64,000 bases of DNA. Source: Dermatemys mawii. Lineage: Eukaryota > Chordata > Testudines > Dermatemydidae. Below, in pieces: positions 55,890 through 64,000 of the stretch; position 1 is the first letter of the stretch, and every line of letters starts with the position of its first letter. Position numbers and translations under genes: made by a program. The notes under the pieces were generated by a model. It did not search any database. It saw only the letters and a list, made by a program, of their open reading frames with translations, and was not told the DNA's origin. The stretch spans positions 1 to 64,000 of the forward strand of contig ML677460.1 of NCBI GenBank assembly GCA_007922305.1, in the 5' to 3' direction.

Positions 55890-57195
55890 TCCTTATTTTT
55901 AACACGGCACTGTTGTGTGTCCCTGTTGTGGCCTCCATCGGGCCTTTGACATACGTATTGGCATTTCTTTTTTGGATCGCAGTTCTGCCAGGATGAATTC
56001 ATCTCCCCACACAGTGATCAGATCCAGCACCTCCCTTGCGGTCCATGCTGGGGCCCCTTTTCGATTCTGGGACTGCATGTTCTCGTCTGCTGGTGAGCTC
56101 TGCACGGTGAGCTGTGCAGGAGATCTCAGCATGTTGGCCAAGGAGGAAGTGAGATTCAGAAGTCCCTGGGGCTCTTCCTGTCTAACTGCTCAGTGCATCT
56201 GCATTCAGAGTGCTGTCCAGAGCGGTCACACTGGAGCGCTCTGGGATATCTCCCAGAGGCCGGTAATGTCGAATTGCATCCTCACTAACGCTAGTACAGC
56301 CCAGAAACATCGATTTCAGCGCTACTCCCCTTGTCGGGCAGGAGTTTGGAAATTGATTTAAAGACCCTTTTAGGTAGGGTTACCATATTTTGCCAATCAA
56401 AAAAGAGGACGGAGTGTGTGTGCCCTAGGCCCGTCCACTCCCTCCCACTTCCTGCCCCCCTCAGAACCTCCAACTCCCCCCCACTCCTTGTCCCCTCACT
56501 TCCCCCTCCTGGGACCTCTGCCCCCCAGAACCCCACCCCCTACCTAAGCCTCCCTGCTCCTTGTCCCCTGACCAACCCCTCCTGAGATCCCCCCCAAATT
56601 CTTCCCAGGACCCCACCCCCTACCAAAGCCTTCCTATTCCTTGCTCCCTGACTGCCCCCCCAGGATCCCCAGTCTATCTAACCCCCCCATTCCCTGTCTC
56701 TTGACTGCCCCCTCCAGAAATTCCCTGCCCCTTCTCTAATCCCTGCCCCCCCATACCATGCAGCTCAAAACAGCATGTGGGGCTCCACGCTCAGCCCACA
56801 TGCTGCCACGCTCCCCAGCTCAAGTCACAGCCTGGTCCCATGTCTCTGAGAATATAGCGGGGGGGAGGAGGAGGAGGAGGGGTGGGGAGAGGGGACATGC
56901 TGCTACAGCTGCCGGAAGCTGAGAGAGAGTGTGGGAGAGTCGAGAGGTTTTGGCTGCCAGAACCCAACCCTGCGCTCTGCACTGGGGGAAATCCCGGACA
57001 TTTTTAGATTTTTACAAATTCCCCCTGGACACTACTTTTATCCCAAAAAGCCGGACATGTCTGGGAGAATCCAGACAAATGGTAACCCTACTTTTAGGTG
57101 AAGCTAAATGGCATCGTAGAGAGGATGTCAAAGTGGAAGGATCAATTTAACACAGATAAATTTGACTTTACCACGTAGTGTAGACCAGGCCTAAG
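55890..57195 (-). mobile_element. PIF/Harbinger-like copy with Myb/SANT ORF, interrupted by a TIR element
   Basis: The minus-strand frame 56141-55899 encodes KGAPAWTAREVLDLITVWGD and a helix with MRPQQ-like ending, the same Myb/SANT-like domain as at 36440. The right part (57098-57192) ends in AGTGTAGACCAGGCCTAAG, a terminus shared with small elements at 7850 and 25015. The domain is truncated after about 80 residues. Confidence 0.6.
56374..57091. mobile_element. 718-bp TIR element nested in the Harbinger-like copy
   Basis: It has 13-bp perfect inverted ends, GTAGGGTTACCAT and ATGGTAACCCTAC. TTTTAG is duplicated on both sides (56368-56373 and 57092-57097). The interior is C-rich with CCCCTGACC-type words and has no transposase. 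Confidence 0.75.
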
Positions 57196-57304
57196 TCTCA
57201 TGTCTCGCTGGAGCTCTTCTCCCCAGAGAGTCTCTGTCCCCCTCAGTAGTTGACCAAAGAAACACAGTGTGAATCTTTTCCAAAGAAGTGATTGGAAAGG
57301 GCTG

Positions 57305-57377
57305 TTTTACATGGCCTAACGGATAAGGCATCTGACTTCGGATCAGGCGACTGAGGGGTCGAGTCCCTTCGTGGTTG
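57305..57377 (+). tRNA. tRNA-Arg (TCG) with broken acceptor stem
   Basis: The D-arm TGGCCTAACGGATAAGGC, anticodon arm TCTGA-CTTCGGA-TCAGG (anticodon TCG) and T-arm GAGGGGTCGAGTCCCTT are preserved. The 5' acceptor half TTTTACA cannot pair with CGTGGTT at the 3' side. Likely a pseudogene whose 5' acceptor was replaced. Confidence 0.75.
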
Positions 57378-57910
57378 GATTTGTGCAGTTTTACCTTTGT
57401 GCTGAAGGTCCTGCTGTCTTCAGCTCTGGAATCTCTTCTTGGCCATTCAGGCTGATGGTCTGGCTTCAGCTAAAGCTCCAGGAAGGAGTTGGGGGTTGGG
57501 TGTCACAAAGGCTAGGGCCTGAGGCCCAGGTGCTTCCACTCTAGCCTTTGCCATTCCTGACTTGCCAAAGAAAATGGATGGATTCCCAGGCTAGTGTGTA
57601 GAGCAGATGTGCACCTGTCCCTGTATTGAGGGAGCTTGGTAAATAGCACCCTTGGAGCCTGGGTGTTTCTCTGCTTCTCAGCAGCTTGAGAAAAGCCTCT
57701 TGGGGAAAAATCTCCTGCCCCACTCCAAAGTGGATCTTTGGTCTGACTCAGTATGGCCATTCTTATAGCCTTATCCTCTTTGTGATGCCCAACCGTTAAC
57801 GCCTTCCTGGGGCTGTAACTGAAGCCAGAACATTGGCCTGAGTGGCCAAGAAGAGGTTCAAGGGCTGAAGAAAGCAGGACTTTCAGCTCAAAGGTAAAAC
57901 TGCACAAGCA

Positions 57911-57984
57911 CAACTATGAAGAAACTTGAACACTCAAGCACCTGACCCGAAAGTCAGATGCTTTAACCATTAGGCCATGCAGTG
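57911..57984 (-). tRNA. tRNA-Arg (TCG)-like pseudogene, inverted copy
   Basis: The minus strand shows TGGCCTAATGGTTAAAGC, then CTGACTTTCGGGTCAG with TCG readable, then a decayed T-arm GTGTTCAAGTTTCTT. The acceptor halves CACTGCA and CATAGTT do not pair. It is more diverged than the partner at 57305. Confidence 0.65.
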
Positions 57985-58339
57985 TTAGGAGAAGAGCTTT
58001 TATAAGGACTTCCTTGGAAAAAGGCTGACAGTGTTTCTCAGGTCATCTTCTGTGGGGGGGCCAGACTCTCTGGGCACAAGAAGTAGAGTTCCCAGTGAGA
58101 TATGAGACTTAATTCTATGTGCAGGACTTTGGCAGGGAGGCTTAGGCATGGGGAATGGGGGTGCAGCGGATGGACCGCCTGTCCAGGAGCTTAGATTTAG
58201 TTCAACTGAGGAGTGGGAGGATTCCTGCTGCCAGCCAGTGGCTGTGGAGAGAAAGAGGAGGGGTTGTTGGGACTTTTTTAACCTCGCGTTTGCCTGCCTG
58301 CTTGTTCTTATGGTGAAAGGAGAGCACATTTTAAACAAG

Positions 58340-58411
58340 CCTGGTAGCTCAGTTAGCAGCATATCAGGCTTTTAATTTGAGGGACCAGGGTTCAAGCTCC
58401 TGTCTAGACAC
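58340..58411 (+). tRNA. tRNA-Lys (TTT)-like pseudogene
   Basis: The sequence GCCTGGTAGCTCAGTTAGCAGC, then CTTTTAATTTGAGG, then CAGGGTTCAAGCTCCTG follows vertebrate tRNA-Lys-TTT. One base is missing between the acceptor and D-arm, and the 3' acceptor TCTAGAC has mismatches. Confidence 0.7.
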
Positions 58412-58419
58412 TCAACTTT

Positions 58420-59940
58420 TAAGTTGTCCTGTGTGCCAAAAGCCAACTGATTTCTGGTGGTGGCCAGAGCCACACAGGGGTTACCAGAAACAGTGGCAAT
58501 TTCCTGGAAAGGTTCCTGTCCTTAGGAATCAGGAGAGAGACCCAAATCTAGGGAATCAGACCCAGAAAAAGCGCAGTCACTGGCAGGAAGCTCTGTGAGC
58601 CCAGGTGCTGAGAAAGCTGGGAGAGAGAGATGCAATGAGTACTGAGTGCAAGCATAAAGTGAGGTCTGGTCCTGCTATTATGGCAAACTTACCTGGCTCA
58701 TTCCCTGGAAGAGTTGGCCAGTGAAAGGATCTGAGTCCCCACTCCTTGACGCAGAGCCTGCCTGACCCCAAGGACTCTCCTTCTCCTCTCATGTGGGGCA
58801 GAGTCCTGGTAACCCTGACAAGGCTGGGCCCACGATTCCTGGGGGGTTCAACCCCCAATCTTGGTGCGGTCACTTAGAACAGGGCACGGTGTCCCCACTC
58901 TGGGGAACTCTCTCTGCTCTGGTCACTTCCCTGACTCACTCATCATTGCATGTACTTCTAGCAAATACAATTTACCAGCAATCAATTTAGAAAATAAGTG
59001 TCACCCCCACTTTCTTCCCTGGCTTACTGGGGAGCAGGCAACACTCCCTCATGTTGTCCTGCAGCAGCCCCCTGCCGCTTTGGGTGGGCAAAGAGAACGA
59101 GGAAGCACTGCCTCACCTATGTATGTGCTTGTTTCTCTTTGCTCTGGGCCTTCAAGTGAGACAGTGACCAGCAGAATGCCAAGAGCCCAGGCCATGAGAC
59201 AAGAGCTGGTGGAGGTGGCAGATTGCCAGGGCGCTCCCCGGCACCTCTGGCTGCCTGGGCTGAAAGCAAGAGGTCTGTGAGTGGTGAGGGTCTCCTGTCC
59301 CTCCCTGAGGCAGCAGTGCCCAACTGAAGATTTTGCACTTGGATTAAGCCCAAGCCCCTGGCGTGGCTCCTCAGAGACGGGCTTTTGCAGCGTGGCCCCC
59401 ACACTCTTCCAGCCAGCAGGTGAATCCACAGTGTGCAAGAGGGATCCCTTCAAGGCAGCAAAAGGGGGACTTGATGGCTCCCAGCAGACCCTGAGGACCC
59501 CTGAGGAGCATGACTTCAGTGTCATCCCTGGGGGTCCATAAACCCCCTCTGGTTAGGATATAGATATTCAGGCCTGTCTGTAAAGGCCTCTATGTCAAGA
59601 ATTTCAGTTTATGTTTATCATTTAGCTAGTTAGAGAGAGATAAAAAAGACTGGGACAGTCGCAGGCCCTGCTCTTAGGTCAATTCCTTTGGCTGAGCAGC
59701 AGAGGCAGCCATAAGCTGGGAAGTGAACGGTCACATCCTCATATCCCAAACCAGTCCTACTGAGATCAGGTAATGTGGGGCTGTTTGAAAGGGTCTATCA
59801 CCTGATCTATCACCTCCAGAGAAAGGGAAGAGCCTAGAAGATGTAAAAGGAAGTTTAGTTTGATCCTTTTCTGTTTGGTAAGAATTCACTTATCAATAGA
59901 CACAGCTGGGAAACCCTTCTGTCTTTATAGACGTAGTTGT
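58420..59940. other. No firmly supported gene; one weak leader-exon candidate
   Basis: A minus-strand Met at 59195-59193 opens MAWALGILLVTVSLEG and runs to a donor-like GGTGAGG at 59118-59112. This would suit a secreted-protein leader exon, but no partner exon is found. The rest shows no motif. Confidence 0.25.
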
Positions 59941-59944
59941 GAAA

Positions 59945-60125
59945 TCCGCTCTACCGGTGCCCCTCACTCCCGACCCGCAGCCCCTCGTATTCCAGCTCTG
60001 GGCTCCCCAGTGACTGTTCTGCTGGTGTCCCCTACTCTGAGTCTGCAGCCCCTGATACCCCAGACCTGGTCTCCCAGTCAGCGATCTACCAGTGCCCCTC
60101 ACTCCCGACCCGCATCTCCTGCTGT
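59945..60125. repeat. Second block of the 53-kb tandem repeat family
   Basis: Two to three units with GTGCCCCTCACTCCCGACCC and CCAGCTCTGGGCTCCCCAGT match the array at 53160-53830. Confidence 0.75.
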
Positions 60126-60609
60126 CTTAAAGTCTGCATCTGCCTTTCCAGCTCCTTTCTGTACCTTTAACAGCAAACTGGGTTCAACCTGGACAGGTAG
60201 AACGTAGCCCCTGGGCCTTTGGCTGTGAGTTTTATGGGCCCGGGGGGCCTGGGCACCAGGAATATTCCTGGTCCTGGGCCCAGCTCTAGCACTGTCTGAG
60301 GCCAGGTCTCTCCTTCGGCCCCACTTTCTACCCCAGGCACTTCCCCCTGCACATCCCCTGGGTGAGTTAAAACAGCCCGGGACCTCCACCCCCCACTGGC
60401 AGCACAGCAGAGCTGAGCAGCTTCCTGCCTGCTCCACACGGCTGCCGGCCCCTCCCTGTGGCCCCTGCACAGGGTTGGTCTGTGTCCACTCACCCTGCTC
60501 CCCCCACAAGCTCCTTGCGGCCAATAGGACGCTGCAGGGCTGGTGCCTGGGGATAGCAGCCCATGGAGGTCCCCTGGCCCATCTTGCCTAGGAGCCCCAG
60601 GTAAGTGCT
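60126..60609. other. GC-rich sequence without recognised gene
   Basis: Long minus-strand frames here are compositional; no domain or splice pair was identified. Confidence 0.35.
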
Positions 60610-60800
60610 TCACCCTCCCACTCCCGGAGCCTGCACCCCCACCCCAAACTCCCTCCCAGAGCCTGCACCCCACCCCTTTCCCACCCTCTCCCACCTCCAA
60701 ACTCCCAGCCAGAGCCTGCACCCCGCCCCTTTCTCACACCCAAACTCCCTCCCAGAACCTGCATCCCACCCCCTTCCACCCCCCAAAATCCCTTTCTGAG
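60610..60800 (+). repeat. Short tandem repeat, unit about 50 bp (CCCAGAGCCTGCACCCC)
   Basis: Three to four imperfect units, each with GAGCCTGCACCCC, ACCCCTTTC and CCAAACTCCC. Non-coding. Confidence 0.7.
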
Positions 60801-61199
60801 CCCGCAGGCAAGATGAAAAGTACCTCTCATAAATGCACATTCCTTACATCACCTTGGAAGCCAAATACCCTTTTTATGCACCTCACGGAAATGTCAGCAT
60901 CCCCTGTCGGTGAGGGAACTGGACAAGCCCCTGACAGAGCTGAGCACCACCTTCCTGCCAGCCCTCTTTAGAGAAGAACCCCACCCTAGAGTCACAGCTT
61001 CCTCCTCCAGCACCTCCAAGTCTGTGGCTCTGAGTGGCAGTAGGACAATTAGGGGGCGAATCTGGGGCTGGAACGGAGGTCAGGTCAGCCTGTGAGGAGT
61101 GACCAAGTGGGGAGATCCAGGGTGAGGCTGGGGGCTGCTGGTCAGTTGTGACCAGCACCCAGACATGTAACAAACACCATAGCTAGGTAATGCTCTGTG

Positions 61200-61428
61200 A
61201 GGGTCACTTCCCCTAAATGACTCCCGTGGAAGAATTCAAAGGAAGAATCCTGAACACACAATTCTGTTCAAAGCCAGTTCCCTGCACACTCCCAATTTGC
61301 ACCTGTGATCAGCAATCTCTCCCTGTTAACTCTTACAGCAAAACAGGCAAAGAAAGCCTATGCAAGCACCATCCACAGCCCCAAGGCTCTTTTCTGCACC
61401 TTTCCCCAGAACTCTCTCCAACATACAG
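61200..61428 (+). repeat. Duplicated block, copy 2 (partner at 6214-6491), no MITE
   Basis: It matches 6214-6491 and continues through ACATACAGTCA without interruption. It is an empty version of the site used by the MITE at 6492. Confidence 0.75.
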
Positions 61429-61449
61429 TCAATCGCATCACATCAATTC

Positions 61450-62320
61450 CTTGCCATTGCAGGGCCTCGGGCATTGGTGCACCTCAGTCCCTCTGAGGTG
61501 ATCGGCTGGTTCCTTCTGGCCTTAAACACTGTGAATCTGTCTCAAATGGCCAAAACCTTCCTCCTCTTCTGCTCCTATGAACTATCCCTCGTCTGGGCAA
61601 AACATTTACAGAGACTGTTTCCCAAGTTCAAATAGTGGTGTTTTCTCCACGGGAAGGGGATGGAAAATGTCTCTTTTGTGGGAAGACAAGGGAAAGAATG
61701 ATCCAGACCAGGCAATCAGTTCTGGAAGGTCTACGAAGGAGAGTGGAGTAAGAACCTATATAGAATAGACTAAGAAATCAGCTCTTTAATGGACCTCCAA
61801 ACAATGACAAAGTAAAATCTGCAAGAGCAGCCTTTTAACTCAGAGGATGTTACTAATAACTAACCAAAGACTTACAAATGAGTCAAAACCATCTCAGTAC
61901 AAACCAAATGTTCACACAGACAACACCACATTTCTTTGCTGCTCTTCAACCATGAGACTCTCCCCAGAGGGAGGCTCACCATTCCCAGAGGTTCAGTCCT
62001 GCAATAACAGGGTGATGTGTGCAGTGAATGGAGCAAGCTGCTCTTCCATCTCCCTAGTCCGAACATCAGTTGAGTAGATCATCCTCAGATAGAGGAAATA
62101 CCAGTTATTAAAGTGACAAGAACAGATTTAAATTTTTTATTCAACCTAGTCCTCTGCATATAATGCTTAAATGATCCAAATATAGCCAATTTGGTTTAAA
62201 AAGTCATAAAAGACACATAATCCAATTATTGGTGAAATCTACGTGTAGAACACACAACCCATTGTGGGATTCTTCCCTGCATCTTAACACTCTGTCCTGA
62301 AGTTGGCACTTACATACACA
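61450..62320. other. No gene recognised
   Basis: Ordinary sequence with short frames lacking motifs. Confidence 0.4.
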
Positions 62321-62324
62321 AGCT

Positions 62325-62430
62325 ACGCCAGATGGCTCAAGCCGTCCCATGGATCAGTAACTGGTTAGCAGAGAGGAGACAAAGGGTAGGAATAAATAGT
62401 CCGTTTTTACAGTGCATAGGGGTAAATAGC
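62325..62430 (+). mobile_element. Short CR1/L2-like RT fragment
   Basis: The frame reads [19 protein letters not shown] then GVNSS, matching the LINE RT segment between the palm motifs (WI..WL..R.QRV..NG). Only about 35 codons remain. A small (TAA)n microsatellite follows at 62443-62460. Confidence 0.6.
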
Positions 62431-63045
62431 AGTTCTGCTCGCATAATAATAATAATAATGCTCTGCTCACACACATGTCTGCATACATGCTCTTGTGGCT
62501 CCACCCCTTCAGTCAGGCTCCTCCTCCTGCCTTCCCAGGGCCAGCACACTCCCCTGGCCAGCCCCACCTCTTCAGTGCTAAGAGCCTGGCCGCCAGTCCC
62601 AGCAGGTGCCCTGGGCCTGCTGGTCTTTGAGAACCTGGCGAAGCGCCTCATGGTGGTGATGCCTGCCAGTCACTCCGACATCAAGCTCTTCTGGCAGAGA
62701 ACTGGGGATGAGTTTGAGGTGCAGGCAGGGTGCCCCAGGACTGGGGCCAGAGAGGAGGACTCCTCACAGCCCTTTCCCCACTGGCAGCAGCGAGCTCTGG
62801 GGTAGGGGGTCCTCTGCTCTCCCCCTGTCAGCACACTCACCCCACCACTGTCACTGCATGACCGAAAAGGGGTCATGGACCCATCAAGTTTGAGAGCCAC
62901 CAGCCTAGAAGGCATTTGTGGAATGGAAGATGACATTTCCTGGGGATTGTTCCCAAGAGCCAGTTCTTTGTATTCCGATATCTCCCAGCTTCCTTGGTGA
63001 AAATAAAACCAAGGCTTCCTTGTAAGGTACAGAAAGGAGTTTTTC

Positions 63046-63117
63046 AACCTAGATGGGACTTAAACCTACAATTCTTGGTTTTAGAATGTAATGCCTTAGC
63101 TGTTAGGCCACAGAAGT
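63046..63117 (-). tRNA. tRNA-like pseudogene (Arg-type)
   Basis: The minus strand has an A-box-like TGGCCTAACAGCTAAGGC and a B-box-like GGTTTAAGTCCC. TTCTAAAA lies where the anticodon loop should be, so TCT (Arg) is suggested. The stems pair poorly. Confidence 0.5.
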
Positions 63118-63176
63118 ATAACTGAACACAGGCTGGCTATTGCCTCTCATAAATCCACATTCCTCACATTCACTTG

Positions 63177-63310
63177 TGTCATAAGTGTGAAGTAGCCTAG
63201 AATTAGTGTTTACCTGTAAGGGGTTAAGCTAAAGGTAACCTGAGAGGTGGACAACTGACCAATGAGAAATTCCTCAAGAGACAAAGGATTTTAAGTTTCA
63301 GTTTCTCTCT
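63177..63310 (+). repeat. LTR family C, 5' fragment
   Basis: TGTCATAAGTGTGAAGTAGCC, CTAGAATTAGTGTTTAC and GGGGTTAAG match the start of the LTR at 41704. The rest (63310-63600) is not clearly alignable. Confidence 0.55.
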
Positions 63311-63733
63311 GGGTCTCTCTCTGTTCACCTCGGCTATGGGATGAACACAGCTATGTCTTTCACTGTAACTATGGTTTCTATCAAGTACTGTAGTCAGTAA
63401 GTTTACCTTCTTTTTATCACTTGGAGGGTCTCAGTGGTGAGTGTTGGCTGGGTGCTTCTTGATATTGTAAGCTTCAGCAGAGATATCAACTGTGGGAGAA
63501 AGTTGCCTCGGGGGAGAGGTTTGGTTTCTGAATCCTTTTGTTGATTATGGTAGATGCTGTTCTATTGATGGTTATAAGGTTATAACCACCGTTCCACTGC
63601 ACCACTTTGCTGGCTTTTCATTCATAGCCCCCAGCATTTAGCATGCACATTAGTACCTTGTGAGCTCTAGCACTGACAGGCAGATGTACATGGTGTTAGG
63701 TGGCAGACGTGGTAACAAGAGATTTATATTTAT

Positions 63734-63794
63734 GTATCTCTGGGGCGCAATGGGTCAGCGTGTTCAGCTGTTAATCGAAACGATGGTGGTTCAT
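63734..63794 (+). tRNA. tRNA-Asn (GTT), cut in the T-loop
   Basis: The D-arm GGGGCGCAATGGGTCAGCG, anticodon arm TTCAG-CTGTTAA-TCGAA (GTT) and the first half of the T-arm GGTGGTTCA match tRNA-Asn. The gene stops there because repeat R1 begins at about 63795. The 3' T-stem and acceptor half are missing. Confidence 0.8.
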
Positions 63795-63893
63795 CCGACG
63801 AAGTGGGTACTAGCCCATGAAAGCTTATGCTCTAAAACTTTAGTTAGTCTTTAAGGTGCCACAGGACTCTTTGTCACTTCTGTAGAATCAGTG
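63795..63893 (+). repeat. Interspersed repeat R1, copy inserted into tRNA-Asn
   Basis: It runs TCCGACGAAGTGGGTACTAG, then GAAAGCTTATGCTCTAAAAC, then TAAGGTGCCACAGGACTC, in the orientation opposite to the copy at 11741. It follows the broken tRNA directly. Confidence 0.8.
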
Positions 63894-64000
63894 ACGATAT
63901 TGTGACATCGCACAAAATATTTGTCAATACATTAAAAATAATTTCACATTATTATTTTATTTTATTTCTAAAATCTCACAGATTTGTATCATACAAATAC

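Larger units (their letters stand above)
57278..58025. repeat. Inverted duplication carrying two tRNA-Arg-like loci
   Basis: The left arm (about 57278-57511) and the reverse complement of the right arm (about 57778-58025) align along their length. Examples are GTGCAGTTTTACCTTTG, GGTCCTGCTGTCTTCAG and CCAGGAAGG.GTT. A spacer of about 266 bp separates them. Each arm contains one tRNA-Arg-like sequence pointing inward. Confidence 0.8.

Noticed and set aside
60167..60721. 184-codon minus-strand frame
   Set aside because: It is Gly/Arg-rich from tandem GC repeats and shows no conserved residue pattern.
1..64000. CRISPR arrays, operons, riboswitches or bacterial promoters
   Set aside because: No spaced direct repeats of CRISPR type and no prokaryotic gene layout; introns, LINEs and MHC exons show vertebrate DNA.

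Overview
The window looks like a stretch of vertebrate genomic DNA, most likely from a non-avian sauropsid and probably a turtle. The evidence is an MHC class I gene with vertebrate exon phases, several CR1 LINE copies, a DIRS-type element, Gmr1-type gypsy elements, RTE and Harbinger relics, hAT-type MITEs, a KRAB zinc-finger remnant and many eroded tRNA genes. The species call is inference; a crocodilian cannot be excluded.

The only host protein gene with an intact coding structure is an MHC class I heavy chain on the minus strand. Exons lie at 50591-50651 (leader), 43674-43937 (alpha-1), 28156-28431 (alpha-2), 26246-26521 (alpha-3) and 22186-22290 (transmembrane). All five keep consensus splice sites and phase 1 junctions. 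A class I type promoter (ISRE, X1/X2, Y box) sits upstream at about 50815-50900. The gene spans at least 28.5 kb because its introns are packed with transposons. Several residues that normally hold peptide ends are replaced, which suggests a non-classical molecule. I could not place cytoplasmic-tail exons.

Layout. 1-2.3 kb: broken gammaretrovirus-like pol fragment. 3.8 kb: damaged tRNA-Gln. 4.2-5.6 kb: CR1 with a nearly open reverse transcriptase frame. 6.2-8.8 kb: a duplicated block, a hAT-type MITE and small repeats. 11.4-12.8 kb: KRAB zinc-finger relic on the minus strand. 13.1-14.3 kb: solo LTR. 16.1 kb: tRNA-Ser. 16.7-22.0 kb: Gmr1-like gypsy element 1. 22.2-50.7 kb: MHC class I gene, whose introns hold CR1 copies, a solo LTR, a DIRS-like element, an RTE fragment, a Harbinger fragment and Gmr1-like element 2. 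52-64 kb: tRNA-derived loci, GC-rich tandem repeats and nested DNA transposons.

The most interesting structures are these. Both gypsy elements have integrase upstream of reverse transcriptase. The class I groove is atypical. The tRNA-like loci lie beside the class I gene in duplicated and inverted blocks, one being a serine-type tRNA with a CAA anticodon. Several nested insertions have target-site duplications that can be read directly, and one has an empty paralogous site in the same window.
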